Below, in pieces: positions 16,521-26,235 of a stretch of DNA of 38,867 nucleotides. Source of the DNA: Deltaproteobacteria bacterium. Its GTDB lineage: Bacteria > Desulfobacterota > Desulfobacteria > Desulfobacterales > SURF-7. The notes beneath the pieces were generated by a model. That model saw only the letters and a list, made by a program, of their open reading frames with translations. It was not told the DNA's origin and did not search any database. Made by a program: the position numbers and the translations under genes. The stretch covers positions 1 through 38,867 of the forward strand of contig JAFDJC010000003.1 of the NCBI GenBank assembly GCA_019307665.1, read 5' to 3'. The stretch's first letter is position 1, and each line of letters opens with the position of its first letter.

Positions 16521-17940
16521 ATTAGATGATTACAGATGGGAAGTGCCAAAAACCGGCAATATGAATACATGCGGCCGAATTTATTCAAATGAAGCAATGA
16601 TAAAGGCAGTCAAACAGGAAGAAGCTTATCAACAGGTTGCAAATGTTGCATGTCTGCCCGGAATACTCGGCGCATCTCTTGGAATGCCTGATATCCACTG
16701 GGGATACGGATTTCCCATCGGAGGTGTCGCGGCATTTGATCTGGATTCAGGTGTCATATCTCCGGGTGGTGTCGGCTACGACATAAACTGCGGTGTAAGA
16801 CTCGCTGCTTCCTCCCTCTCAATCAAGGATATAAAGAACAGGTTGGAAGATCTCGCAAACGCACTTTATCGTAATATACCCTGTGGCGTCGGTTCTACAG
16901 GCTCTTTGAGGCTTTCAAAAAAAGACGAAAAAACAGTGCTGCGCGAAGGCAGCAGATGGGCTGTGACCCAGGGATTCGGTGAAGATACGGATATAACCCA
17001 TACAGAAGACAGCGGATGTATGAAGAATGCAGATCCTTCAGAGTTAAGCGACAGGGCGCTTGAAAGAGGACTTCGTCAATTAGGCACATTGGGAGCCGGC
17101 AATCATTTTATTGAAGTCGGAAGAGTCGAGACAATCTACAACAAGACTGTTGCCGACCGCTTCGGTCTTTTTGAAGGGCAGGTAACACTCATGATCCATT
17201 CAGGATCAAGGGGCCTCGGTCATCAGGTATGTGATGATTTTCTTGCGCTTATGACAAAGCATTCAAAAAGGCTCGGCTTTGATCTTCCGGACAGGCAGCT
17301 CTCCTGCGCCATGATCAAATCTGACGAAGGTGAAAGGTATTTCAATGCAATGGCATGTGCTGCCAATTATGCATGGACAAACCGTCAGATTCTTCTTCAC
17401 AGGGCAAGGAAAGTGTTTTATGAAGTCTTTGGAATCGGACCAAGGGATCTCTCCATGAATCTTGTCTATGATGTCTGTCATAATATAGCCAAGAAGGAGG
17501 AGCATATTGTCGACGGGATCAAACGTGTTGTCTGTGTGCATAGAAAAGGCGCAACAAGATCTTTTCCTCCCGGCCATCCTTCGATTTGCGATGAATACAG
17601 GGATATAGGACAGCCGATCCTGATACCCGGAGATATGGGTACTGCATCATATGTTCTTGTTGGTACTCAGAAAGCCATGGAAGAAACATTCGGTTCTACA
17701 TCCCACGGTGCAGGCCGTGTATTAAGCAGAAAAGCCGCCAAAAAGACAAGTAGAGGAAGGGCTATACACCGCGAACTCGAAGATAAAGGGATATTCGTAC
17801 GATGGACCGGTAAAACGACACTTGCTGAAGAAATGCCTGAAGCTTACAAAGACATTTCAAAAGTTGTCGAGGTTGTGCATAATGCAGGAATATCAGAAAA
17901 GGTAGCAAAGCTTAAACCCCTTGTTGTCATCAAAGGTTGA
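16507..17940 (+). CDS. rtcB: RNA-splicing ligase RtcB
   Basis: RtcB joins RNA 2',3'-cyclic phosphate (or 3'-phosphate) ends to 5'-OH ends using GTP and Mn2+. The 477-residue length matches the archaeal-type long form. Metal ligands are visible: Cys95 in GYDINCGVR, His in GAGNHFIEVG, His in HSGSRGLGH and His in VCHNIAKKEE. His400 in TSHGAGR is the expected GMP-attachment residue. The HRKGATRSFPPGH segment is also family-specific. It starts inside the MoeA-PBP gene, so it is cotranslated with cofactor genes. No archease gene, RtcA or RtcR regulator lies beside it. Confidence 0.96.
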   Translation: MKLHKLDDYRWEVPKTGNMNTCGRIYSNEAMIKAVKQEEAYQQVANVACLPGILGASLGMPDIHWGYGFPIGGVAAFDLDSGVISPGGVGYDINCGVRLAASSLSIKDIKNRLEDLANALYRNIPCGVGSTGSLRLSKKDEKTVLREGSRWAVTQGFGEDTDITHTEDSGCMKNADPSELSDRALERGLRQLGTLGAGNHFIEVGRVETIYNKTVADRFGLFEGQVTLMIHSGSRGLGHQVCDDFLALMTKHSKRLGFDLPDRQLSCAMIKSDEGERYFNAMACAANYAWTNRQILLHRARKVFYEVFGIGPRDLSMNLVYDVCHNIAKKEEHIVDGIKRVVCVHRKGATRSFPPGHPSICDEYRDIGQPILIPGDMGTASYVLVGTQKAMEETFGSTSHGAGRVLSRKAAKKTSRGRAIHRELEDKGIFVRWTGKTTLAEEMPEAYKDISKVVEVVHNAGISEKVAKLKPLVVIKG

Positions 17941-17986
17941 CGGCTTTGTAAAAAGTCCAATTAAGGAAAGCTATATATGGGTGATT

Positions 17987-20900
17987 TTAATCTGCATATT
18001 TTTTCTTTAATTGTTTAAACCTGTTGGAGTCCCTGATGTTTGCTATATCCGTATCGGACATAATATGTTTCCAGTTGTTGAACCCTTTCTTTAACGCCTC
18101 TTCAAACCAGACGAGTGCTTCTTCCGATTTGTTTTGAACGGCAAACAAACAAGCAATATTATAGTAGGCAGAGAAATAGTCCGGCTGGACATCAATGATT
18201 TTTTTAAAAAGTGATACCGATTTTGAATAGTTTTTATTACGCATATAGATAAAGGCCAGGTTGTTCAGCGCCGGTACGAAATCGGGTCGAATCGACAGCG
18301 CTTTTTGATAGTTATTTAATGCTTCATAAGGATCCTCTCTGTTCTCATTTATAATGCCCATCTGATAATAGAGAGCATAGTTTTCCGGTCCAACCTTTAG
18401 TTGATGACGGACTTTTTCTGCGGCATCTTCAATCGAAAAGGAAGTCAAAATTTGTTTGAGAGTCAGGTTTAGCGTTTTATCTTGAGGTTTTATGTGAAGT
18501 GCCCTGAAAAAACAGTCGGCTGCTTTTACCGGATCTTTGTTTTCATAGTAAAGCCATCCCATATAGGAATAAATATCTGCGTTTTGCTTTTCAGTTGCAA
18601 GGTTTTTAGCAACTGCATCGAGACCGGCACGAATGCATCTTTGCTTTAAATCTCCATCATTGATAAAAGAAAAGTCGCTCACAATATATTCAGCACAGTA
18701 ATTTTCCAGCACCCCGGCCAGCCGTTCTCTCTGATCCGGGGAAGCCCGCGTGAGGTCGATCTGATTTTTTTCGTATTCATGAAATGAAAGGGTAAAGGCG
18801 GCAAGATCTATCTGTTTTTCAATATCGATCAAATAGCTTTGGATGATCTCCATCGATCGTTTGCTTAACCAGCTTTTTGACTGCAGCTTTTCCTCTATTT
18901 TCGACTCACCAATATCAACATGCATCAGTTCAGGTGCAGCAAATTCCAGTCGCGGTCGATTGTCTGTATTGATCAAGCCGTCACCGAAAAATCGCCGCAG
19001 ATCTTCGCTGATGATTAGATTAATAAACAGGCTGTGATTGGACAGGATTATATTTTTAGACTTCTTCGAATAAGTAAAATTTTTCGCCGCAACATCGATA
19101 TCCATTATGGTTTCGTCTTTGAACCCGACCAGTAGAAAATCAGGACCGATTCTCCCGGGATTGGTGCTTATCAACAGGCTGTTGGGAAACACGCTTGAAA
19201 ACGTGCGCCCGACCAAGGCAAATGTGGGCCAGTCCATTTGATAGGAATGGATCCACTGTACATTTATGCCTCCTTTGTTCAATCGCTTTTTAGCCAGTTG
19301 CATATATTCTTGAGTGTACAACGCGGCTATCCCTGCCATCCAGGGATTCGACGGCACGGAAATAATCACGTCATATGTTCGGTCGGACAATTCAAGATGC
19401 GCCCGGCCGTCTTGTACTATCAGGTTTGTTTTGGGATGCGATAGAACATGATTGTTCCAAGGGGTGAAAAATCGGCTGGCCGCAACAACCTGCTCGTTGA
19501 TTTCAACCACGTCCAACCTGTCAACGGGATAGTGGAGCACTTCACCCGCGGTAATACCGCTTCCTAAGCCTACGACAAGAACCTTTTTGGGATCTGGATG
19601 AAAAATCAAGGGGAAGTGGGCTGAAACGGTCTGGGTGCACATATCAATGCTGGTGGTTGCATCTGCCTTGCCGTTGTTTAGCATTATATAATCCGTATGC
19701 CCCAGCACATTGGGTCCCGATTGCCAGACGGTAGTAAAACCACCGATGCCATCCCCGAAAAAAACGAGTTCATCCGTTTCAAACTCGGCAAATATTTCCA
19801 TCCCGGAAAACAGGGCCTCTACCCATCCCACTTGTTTTTCACTGAATTTTTGAAAGCGATGATATTTTCCGCTTGCCAGCATATTCCGATTCCAGTGAGG
19901 GAAATAGGCGGTTAAAATAAGTCCAAAAAGGACCGGAAGAATTAATAATGTCCATTGAATACGCCGTTCCCGTAGCTGCCATCGGATATGGCCGCCCGCA
20001 AGAAGTGCGCTAAATAACTGCACGAATATCACCAAACCCAGGGCGCTCTCCTTACCGATCATCGGTATCAGTATAAATCCGGCAAAGAAGGATCCTGCTA
20101 CAGCGCCGACAGTGTTTATAGCATAGATGGACCCGATGGATCTTCCCGTGTACCGAAGGGAGCGGGCGCATATTTTAATCGTCAACGGGAAGGCGGCACC
20201 GAGGAAAAAGGTCGGTATAATCATAAACAGAAACAGAATTACCCCCTTTAGCAAAAGGAGCTGGGTAAAATGATCCTTGAAATCATAAATCAATTTTGCA
20301 AAGAATATCTGGCTATTCCCAAGAATCTGACTGACCGCCAGTGCAGACAGGGCGGCAAGAACTTGGGTAAGAATTAGCACCAGTGTTAAATCTGTCTTTT
20401 TGATATAATCAGATATTCTTCCAAAGAAGAAACTACCCATGGCAAGGCCGACGATAAATGTTGTAAGGACAATCGTAAAGGAATAAGTAGTCGGGCCCAC
20501 AATCAGACCGAGCAGTTTGGTCCAGATAACCTCGTAGGCCATTGTGCAAAAACCAGAGACGGCAACGATTATCAAGGCATGAAGATGGAATCTGTCTGTT
20601 GCCTGCGACATATCGTGGATGGATTCTGCCTCTGCTCCGGAATCGTTTGCGCCGGATCCGCTTTCCGGTCGGTATCCCTTTGAAGAAAGGCGATGGCTGG
20701 CCAGGATGCAAACAAGGCCTATCCCCATGTTGACCGCGGCAGCAATTCCCGTGGTTCCCCATATGCCGAAGTTTCTGATCAGCAGGAAACCGCATAATAT
20801 TGAACCGCAAGCGGCGCCGATGGTATTTAATCCATACAGACGCCCTACCCGGGTGCCCACATGGGAAAGTCTGATTACAAAAAAACGGCCAAGTACCGGT

Positions 20901-21373
20901 AGGGTGGCTCCCATGCAGATTACCGGTATCAGCATGAGAAAAGAGCAGGCGATGAAGGTCAGCACGTTATAACCCAGGAAATATTGGAACAGGTGATTAT
21001 AAAAAACGACACACATAGGTCGAAAGAGAATAAGCAGTACCGGCAAAAAAAGTCCGTATGCCGCGATGATGAGTTCCAAAATTCCGTAGACTCTCACCAA
21101 CATTGGCGGATTTTGGATGCGGTCAATCACTCTACCGGCCAGATAGCTGCCTAACCCGAGACCCATCATGAAAACAGTCAGAACGATACTGACTGCAAAG
21201 GGCGCATTCCCGATTATTTTTACAATCATCCGAGTCCAAAGGATCTGATATATCAATCCCGTCATACCGGAGAGAAAGAAGCAGCCGAGTATTATGGTGG
21301 AAAGCAGCCCACCTTTATGTCCGACCGTTCTTTCAACAGCTATTACAACTGGTTGTTTTTTAGTGCTTGTCAT
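17987..21373 (-). CDS. polytopic membrane protein with spermidine-synthase-like and TPR domains
   Basis: The chain is about 1128 residues from the ATG at 21373 (MTSTKKQPV); an upstream TTG at 21448 is in frame but unlikely. Residues 25-500 contain roughly a dozen hydrophobic segments in two repeated halves, each starting with a GxxxLxYEVxWTK-like helix (SGMTGLIYQILWTRM and SGFCTMAYEVIWTKL). Residues about 545-800 form a class I SAM-binding, spermidine-synthase-like fold (VLVVGLGSGITAGE, DVVEINE, VQDGRAHL). The second catalytic acid of true aminopropyltransferases is absent: the site reads IISVPSNPWM. Residues about 930-1120 are several TPR units. This architecture is frequent in deltaproteobacteria; its reaction is unknown. 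It is 85 bases after pgi on the same strand. Confidence 0.85.
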   Translation of the reverse strand: MTSTKKQPVVIAVERTVGHKGGLLSTIILGCFFLSGMTGLIYQILWTRMIVKIIGNAPFAVSIVLTVFMMGLGLGSYLAGRVIDRIQNPPMLVRVYGILELIIAAYGLFLPVLLILFRPMCVVFYNHLFQYFLGYNVLTFIACSFLMLIPVICMGATLPVLGRFFVIRLSHVGTRVGRLYGLNTIGAACGSILCGFLLIRNFGIWGTTGIAAAVNMGIGLVCILASHRLSSKGYRPESGSGANDSGAEAESIHDMSQATDRFHLHALIIVAVSGFCTMAYEVIWTKLLGLIVGPTTYSFTIVLTTFIVGLAMGSFFFGRISDYIKKTDLTLVLILTQVLAALSALAVSQILGNSQIFFAKLIYDFKDHFTQLLLLKGVILFLFMIIPTFFLGAAFPLTIKICARSLRYTGRSIGSIYAINTVGAVAGSFFAGFILIPMIGKESALGLVIFVQLFSALLAGGHIRWQLRERRIQWTLLILPVLFGLILTAYFPHWNRNMLASGKYHRFQKFSEKQVGWVEALFSGMEIFAEFETDELVFFGDGIGGFTTVWQSGPNVLGHTDYIMLNNGKADATTSIDMCTQTVSAHFPLIFHPDPKKVLVVGLGSGITAGEVLHYPVDRLDVVEINEQVVAASRFFTPWNNHVLSHPKTNLIVQDGRAHLELSDRTYDVIISVPSNPWMAGIAALYTQEYMQLAKKRLNKGGINVQWIHSYQMDWPTFALVGRTFSSVFPNSLLISTNPGRIGPDFLLVGFKDETIMDIDVAAKNFTYSKKSKNIILSNHSLFINLIISEDLRRFFGDGLINTDNRPRLEFAAPELMHVDIGESKIEEKLQSKSWLSKRSMEIIQSYLIDIEKQIDLAAFTLSFHEYEKNQIDLTRASPDQRERLAGVLENYCAEYIVSDFSFINDGDLKQRCIRAGLDAVAKNLATEKQNADIYSYMGWLYYENKDPVKAADCFFRALHIKPQDKTLNLTLKQILTSFSIEDAAEKVRHQLKVGPENYALYYQMGIINENREDPYEALNNYQKALSIRPDFVPALNNLAFIYMRNKNYSKSVSLFKKIIDVQPDYFSAYYNIACLFAVQNKSEEALVWFEEALKKGFNNWKHIMSDTDIANIRDSNRFKQLKKKYAD

Positions 21374-21458
21374 GTCCAATTTTTCCCAGGTGAAGAAACC
21401 ATCCCTGAGATATGGTTTCCTCTGTGAAAAAGAAAAATACAAGATCAAACTTTAACGT

Positions 21459-23072
21459 TCACAATTTATTCCTGAAATATTCAATCAGATTATTGGTAGA
21501 AGAGTCGTGTTTTAAATCAACCTCTTTTTCATGATAAAGCTCGGGCAGTATATTATTTGCAAGAATTTTTCCAAGCTGTACACCCCACTGGTCAAAGGAA
21601 TAAATATTCCAGATCACACCCTGCGCAAATATTTTGTGTTCGTACATGGCAATTAGTTTTCCAAGGATTTCCGGCGTAAGCTTCTCTGCCATAATTGTCG
21701 TAGTCGGCCGGTTGCCCTCAAATGTCTTAAATTGTACCAGGTAATCATCCTTTTCTTCTTTTTCAACTTCTTCCCTGCTTCTTCCAAACGCAAGTGCTTC
21801 TGTCTGCGCAAAAAAATTAGACATCAGCTTCACATGGTGGTCGCCCACAGGATTTTGGGATTTGGCAAAACCGATAAAATCGCATGGGATCAGTTTTGTG
21901 CCCTGATGAATCAGCTGGTAAAACGCATGCTGACCGTTAGTTCCCGGTTCGCCCCATATCACAGGACCTGTCTGGTAGTTTACCCTGTTACCGTTTTTGT
22001 CCACAGATTTTCCATTGCTCTCCATGTCACCCTGCTGAAAGTATGCCGGAAAACGAAGAAGATACTGATCATATGGAAGGATTGCATGACTCTCTGCGCC
22101 AAAAAAATTATTATACCAAATGCTTATAAGGCCAAGGATTACAGGCATATTTTCTTCAAGTCTGGTATTCAGAAAATGGTTGTCCATTGCGTGAAAACCG
22201 GAAAGCATTTGGTTAAAATGATCAGGACCTACTGAAATCATAACGGGCAAGCCTATTGCCGAACAAAGCGAATACCGCCCCCCCACCCAGTCCCAGAATT
22301 CAAACATGTTGTCGGAAGAAATGCCGAATTGTGTTACCGCTTCCGTATTGGTAGAAAGAGCAACGAAATGCGATGCCACGGCTTTCTCATCTTTTAGAGT
22401 TTCAATAAGCCATCTTCTCGCTGTATGAGCATTAGTCATCGTCTCCTGGGTCGTAAATGTTTTTGAGGCGATAATAAAGAGTGTCTCTTCAGGCGATTTG
22501 TCTCTAAGGCACTCCGATATATGTGTTCCGTCAATGTTGGAAATAAATTCAACCGACAATTGCCTGTCCGAATATGCCCTCAGGGCTTCGCAAGCCATAA
22601 CAGGGCCGAGGTCTGATCCGCCTATTCCTATATTCACAATATTTTTTATTTTTTCCCCTGTATATCCCTTCCAGGTGCCATTTCGGACTTTTACTGAAAA
22701 ATTCGTCATTTTCTCAAGCACCCTGTTCACTTCCGGCATAATATTCTTGTCGTCAACAAATATCGGTGTGTTGGATCGATTTCTGAGAGCGGTGTGCAGC
22801 ACTGCCCTGTCTTCAGTTTGGTTAATTCGTTTTCCTGAAAACATGTCTGATATTGCGTCAGGCAAACCTGAAGCCTTAGCAAGATCGAAAAGAAGCTTCA
22901 TTGTCTCCTGCGATATCCGATGCTTGGAATAATCTACATAGAGATCTTCTTTTACTATTTTGAACTTATCTCCCCTTAAAGAGTCCTGATCAAACAATTC
23001 CTGAATAGTAATATGTTTTACTTTTTGAAAATGTTCCTGTAGTTTTTTCCATTCCTTTTTCTCTGTAAGCAT
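21459..23072 (-). CDS. pgi: glucose-6-phosphate isomerase
   Basis: This enzyme interconverts glucose 6-phosphate and fructose 6-phosphate in the cytoplasm. The 537-residue product carries [11 protein letters not shown] (phosphate-binding loop), the [13 protein letters not shown] phosphate site, and the PGI signature [18 protein letters not shown] with the catalytic Glu and His. A C-terminal [10 protein letters not shown] holds the catalytic Lys. The ATG at 23072 is preceded by AAGGAG at good distance. An upstream ATG at 23147 would add 25 residues unlike any PGI N terminus and lies inside a hairpin, so it was rejected. In an anaerobic sulfate reducer it serves mainly gluconeogenesis and wall sugars. 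Confidence 0.97.
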   Translation of the reverse strand: MLTEKKEWKKLQEHFQKVKHITIQELFDQDSLRGDKFKIVKEDLYVDYSKHRISQETMKLLFDLAKASGLPDAISDMFSGKRINQTEDRAVLHTALRNRSNTPIFVDDKNIMPEVNRVLEKMTNFSVKVRNGTWKGYTGEKIKNIVNIGIGGSDLGPVMACEALRAYSDRQLSVEFISNIDGTHISECLRDKSPEETLFIIASKTFTTQETMTNAHTARRWLIETLKDEKAVASHFVALSTNTEAVTQFGISSDNMFEFWDWVGGRYSLCSAIGLPVMISVGPDHFNQMLSGFHAMDNHFLNTRLEENMPVILGLISIWYNNFFGAESHAILPYDQYLLRFPAYFQQGDMESNGKSVDKNGNRVNYQTGPVIWGEPGTNGQHAFYQLIHQGTKLIPCDFIGFAKSQNPVGDHHVKLMSNFFAQTEALAFGRSREEVEKEEKDDYLVQFKTFEGNRPTTTIMAEKLTPEILGKLIAMYEHKIFAQGVIWNIYSFDQWGVQLGKILANNILPELYHEKEVDLKHDSSTNNLIEYFRNKL

Positions 23073-23425
23073 TGTCATTCTCCTTATACCAGGTAATTGC
23101 TGAAATTTGGCATGGCGGGGCATTCGTCGATTAGGTAAAAAAGGCATAGCTGAAAATCAGCTATGTGTCAATAAAATCAGGGAAATCATAAAACTTGTAT
23201 ACAATTCAAAGCGTGAGCGAAACAAGCAAGTTAAATGGCTACATATTAATTAGCTAAGAATAGTCGCTTCTGAAAAATATCAAGGACTCGGACGCGGTCA
23301 TATCAGCAGGATCAAAGACAAAGTCAGAAAAAGGAAAAAAAGGGTGTAATAGGTTTTTAAAGTGAGCTAAAATTTCAATTGCCTAAAGTGAGCTATAGTG
23401 GAAGGGGCTTGCAAGGCTGATGAGA
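23073..23425. other. 353-base intergenic region with hairpin, decayed ORF tail and TAAAGTGAGCTA motifs
   Basis: No intact gene is seen between the divergently placed 3' end of map and the 5' end of pgi. A perfect 9-bp hairpin CATAGCTGA-AAA-TCAGCTATG occupies 23145-23165. The plus strand from about 23260 to 23349 reads as a basic protein tail (EKYQGLGRGHISRIKDKV, then mostly Lys/Arg to TAA), without a start, which looks like a remnant. Two copies of the motif TAAAGTGAGCTA follow. The whole resembles an eroded mobile-element scar, but no transposase is recognisable. Confidence 0.5.
23357..23398. repeat. two copies of TAAAGTGAGCTA motif (third copy at 13269)
   Basis: TTAAAGTGAGCTAAAATTT (23357-23375) and CTAAAGTGAGCTATAG (23383-23398) share a 12-base core in the same orientation, 26 bases apart. 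TTAAAGTGAGCTAAATTT recurs 10 kb away at 13269-13286, also intergenic and just before a gene. Three copies in 39 kb of such a specific 12-mer is more than expected by chance. Confidence 0.7.
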
Positions 23426-24325
23426 TCAGACGATAGATTCGATGTCGTAAGGGGTGAGGCTATCGTAGCCGGTTTCGGTGATAAGAACGGTCTGCTCAAA
23501 CTGAGCGGAAAGCGACTTGTCAACCGTCAATGCGGTCCAGTTGTCATCCAGGATATGAAGATTCCTTTTGCCGATGTTAATCATCGGTTCAATTGTAAAA
23601 ACCATCCCGGGGATGAGTTCAACCCCCTCTCCCTTTCTCCCGAAATGCGGTACCTGCGGCGGTTCATGAAACTCAAATCCAACGCAGTGTCCAACAAATT
23701 CGCGCACCACCGAACACCCGCGGCTTTCTGCAAAGTCCTGAATTGCCCATCCGATATCGCCTATCCTGTTGCCGGGCTTCACCACGGACAAAGCAGCCAG
23801 CAGGCTCCCTCCTGCGACCCCCACGATTTTTTTTGCCTCAGAACCCGGGGAACCCACAAAAAAGGTTTTATTGGCATCGGCAAAATACCGGTCAAGCACT
23901 GATGTAACGTCCACATTGATGATATCGCCATCTTCAAGCGCTCTGTCACCGGGAATGCCGTGGCAGATCACTTCATTGACTGATGTGCAAACGCTTTTCG
24001 GAAATCCTTTATAATTCAGACAGGCAGGAACTGCATTGTTTTTTATTGTAAATTCGTGGACCAGTGTGTTGATATCATCCGTTGTGATGCCCGGCCCGAT
24101 CTCTTTTTCCACCATATCGAGGGTTTCAATAACAAGACGCCCGGCCCTCTTTATCCCCTCAATATCTTTCAGGTTTTTAGTCCGAATACCATATCTTTTA
24201 TAATACTCTCCCGCGATATCAAATTTTGCCTTTTTTTGATTCACAGCACAGCACTTTTTATACTTTTTCCCACTTCCACACGGGCACGGGTCATTCCGAC
24301 CTGCCTTGATTATTTTTTGTTTCAT
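23426..24325 (-). CDS. map: type I methionine aminopeptidase with N-terminal SEC-C motif
   Basis: This enzyme removes the initiator Met from nascent proteins at the ribosome. From the ATG at 24325 the product has 299 residues. Residues 8-27 are a SEC-C zinc motif ([19 protein letters not shown]), as in the C terminus of SecA, probably for ribosome contact. The pita-bread fold follows with all metal ligands: Asp in INVDVTS, Asp in FADANKT, His in [11 protein letters not shown], Glu in FTIEPM and Glu in FEQTVLI. The upstream in-frame TTG at 24334 was not used because AGGTG sits 8 bases before the ATG. Its ATG overlaps the previous stop as TAATG, so it is coupled to the molybdenum carrier-like gene. 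Confidence 0.95.
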   Translation of the reverse strand: MKQKIIKAGRNDPCPCGSGKKYKKCCAVNQKKAKFDIAGEYYKRYGIRTKNLKDIEGIKRAGRLVIETLDMVEKEIGPGITTDDINTLVHEFTIKNNAVPACLNYKGFPKSVCTSVNEVICHGIPGDRALEDGDIINVDVTSVLDRYFADANKTFFVGSPGSEAKKIVGVAGGSLLAALSVVKPGNRIGDIGWAIQDFAESRGCSVVREFVGHCVGFEFHEPPQVPHFGRKGEGVELIPGMVFTIEPMINIGKRNLHILDDNWTALTVDKSLSAQFEQTVLITETGYDSLTPYDIESIV

Positions 24326-24798
24326 TAATAACACCTGTCGACATTTACAACTTCTTCCACCAAGCTGAAAACAGCCCTGTAAATTTTTTCATTCTTGCTA
24401 GCCCGTGGTCCTGCGACATTCAGTACTTGAATCATATGTTTCCTCAACCAGGCAATAGTACACTCAACCGCGCCGGACATGCCTTGGTTATTCAAATCAA
24501 TGTGAAGACATGGCTTGTTATGGTTGCGAGCCATGGCCATGGTGTATCCGGAGCCCCCGATCAACTTTCCGTAGGAGATGATCATGGTGCCGTCGGACTC
24601 AACAACATTCTTTTCAGTCCGCTCACTGTATCCACATCCGATCATTTCCTCCATCTCATATTTTTTTGATAGCGGGCCCTTCTCGGTCAATCTTCCTTCA
24701 GGCACCCAGCCCCCATGAGGCGTTCCTGTAACAATAGCCGCATCAAGGGCTGCCTGGTCAGCCCCTGTCTGCCCTCCTGAAATTATTTTTATTATCAT
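24325..24798 (-). CDS. putative molybdenum carrier family protein (Rossmann-like)
   Basis: The 157-residue cytoplasmic protein begins [21 protein letters not shown] and contains [20 protein letters not shown]. Both are features of the putative molybdenum carrier family, related to lysine-decarboxylase-like LOG/YpsA Rossmann proteins. The family name derives from the molybdenum-storing carrier protein of Chlamydomonas. Whether bacterial members bind molybdenum cofactor or a nucleotide is uncertain. It is cotranscribed with map (TAATG overlap) and lies 33 bases after the DUF2062 gene. Two moeA genes occur 8-11 kb away but in another transcription unit. Confidence 0.8.
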   Translation of the reverse strand: MIIKIISGGQTGADQAALDAAIVTGTPHGGWVPEGRLTEKGPLSKKYEMEEMIGCGYSERTEKNVVESDGTMIISYGKLIGGSGYTMAMARNHNKPCLHIDLNNQGMSGAVECTIAWLRKHMIQVLNVAGPRASKNEKIYRAVFSLVEEVVNVDRCY

Positions 24799-24831
24799 TG
24801 CTTTATAAACACCTCACAGAAAGACACACCA

Positions 24832-25413
24832 TTAATCTGAATATATTTTTTCTTTTAGAATCTTTTTCTGCTGTTTCCGGGCAGTTCGCTTTTCTTTCTT
24901 TTTTACAAGTTTAATTTTTATATCATCCTGATACTTTTTTAAAGCTGAAAATGAAAAAAAATATCCTGTTATTGCAATGGGGATGCCGATTATTATGCCG
25001 CCAAAGATCATGGCCATCAAAATTTCAGGTGTGCTCTGCAATAAATTAATGACTGTAATTTCAGGACTTCCGGCAGGATTGCATGAAGGGGTCAGACCAG
25101 TCATTTTTGCACCGACAAAGTAGGTAATGCCATAAAGTACAGGCGCTGTTACAGGGTTTGATATCCAAACACCTGCTGCTGAAGATATTTTATTCCATTG
25201 GAAAATGGCTGCAAAAAAAACCGCGATAGGGGTCTGAAATCCCATGAAAGGGGTCATTCCCACAAACAGGCCAAGGGCAAAGCCGAGCGCAATTTCATGG
25301 GGATTACCCCTTATCTTTAGAAATCTCCGATAGGCTCTCAATAAAAATGCAGTAATAACATTCCTGCTCTTTTTCCGACTATCATCTTGTTCTGTAACCA
25401 TTCTATCCTGCAT
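24832..25413 (-). CDS. DUF2062 family membrane protein
   Basis: The 193-residue protein carries the DUF2062 core: GNPHEIALGFALGLFVGMTPFMGFQT followed by two or three hydrophobic segments (about residues 44-70, 80-100 and 135-158). SNPVTAPVLYG matches the conserved family segment. A long basic C-terminal tail rich in Lys (KLVKKKEKRTARKQQKK) follows the last helix and should be cytoplasmic. The function of DUF2062 is unknown; members often sit near lipid or glycan synthesis genes. Here it lies between a rhomboid protease and the molybdenum carrier-like gene. Confidence 0.85.
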   Translation of the reverse strand: MQDRMVTEQDDSRKKSRNVITAFLLRAYRRFLKIRGNPHEIALGFALGLFVGMTPFMGFQTPIAVFFAAIFQWNKISSAAGVWISNPVTAPVLYGITYFVGAKMTGLTPSCNPAGSPEITVINLLQSTPEILMAMIFGGIIIGIPIAITGYFFSFSALKKYQDDIKIKLVKKKEKRTARKQQKKILKEKIYSD

Positions 25414-25498
25414 CCCGATGTTATGATTGCTGAAGATACCAGCTATAATATATTGAGGGACGTGTCAATATGATTGAGCCCGGTCCAAACGCTTTCTA

Positions 25499-26206
25499 TT
25501 ATGAAAATCTGCTTAAAAAACCTGATACAACCGATACAACAAGAATAACGGCGGTAAATCCTATACAGCCGGCCCCGATAAAACGATGGAATACATTTTC
25601 TCTGGTTTTTTGTTCATACCCCAAAATATAACCCAAAACTATTCCGGCAGCAATTCCTCCACCATGCGCCCAATTATTAATTCCAGGTATAATCAGACCG
25701 AAAACAAACAATCCGATCACCCAACCCCTGACCTGCCTGAAAAGGCTGTTTCCAAATACATCGCCCCGGCTTTTTCCATAATACAGCAGGGTTCCGATCA
25801 GACTGCACACCGAAGCTGATGCTCCTATTGTAAAAGCCACTCCAGCAAGATTTGACAGAAAAAATCCTGCGATGCTCCCAAGAATGTAAATGGCAGACAT
25901 TCTCCATATGCCATACACCCTGACAACAAACGGCGCAATCTGTTTGAAAGCGGCCATATTAAAAAAAATGTGCAGTATTCCGCCATGAAGGAAGCCGGCT
26001 GAAACAAGCGACCACCAGCGATGGTAGCTTCCTACAGGTATTGACCCGGTAGCGCCCATGGCAAAAAGGCTATCGCTCCCGGGCGATAAAAAGGTTAAAG
26101 GATTAGCGGACAGCCCGGGAATCTTTCTACTGAAAACAATCGACACGATAAACATAAATATGTTTACACAGATCACTCCTTTAATAAATTTGTCGTTATT
26201 TTTCAT
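25499..26206 (-). CDS. rhomboid-family intramembrane serine protease
   Basis: The 235-residue protein has six or seven hydrophobic segments and the rhomboid layout. SAGFLHGGILHIFFNM (His74, His79, Asn83) forms the TM2 oxyanion region. The nucleophile is Ser130 in FTIGASASV, and the base His181 sits in NNWAHGGG. The usual G-x-S-G motif reads G-A-S-A, so the fourth position is altered, but the Ser-His dyad is intact. The family cleaves transmembrane helices within the membrane; the substrate is unknown. A 29-base gap separates it from the small ORF upstream. Confidence 0.88.
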   Translation of the reverse strand: MKNNDKFIKGVICVNIFMFIVSIVFSRKIPGLSANPLTFLSPGSDSLFAMGATGSIPVGSYHRWWSLVSAGFLHGGILHIFFNMAAFKQIAPFVVRVYGIWRMSAIYILGSIAGFFLSNLAGVAFTIGASASVCSLIGTLLYYGKSRGDVFGNSLFRQVRGWVIGLFVFGLIIPGINNWAHGGGIAAGIVLGYILGYEQKTRENVFHRFIGAGCIGFTAVILVVSVVSGFLSRFS

Positions 26207-26235
26207 TACTTGTTGTTATTTTTAATTAAGACCGG

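Noticed and set aside
23073-23147. 25-residue extension of glucose-6-phosphate isomerase
   Set aside because: Its ATG sits in a hairpin, and AAGGAG is placed correctly for the ATG at 23072.
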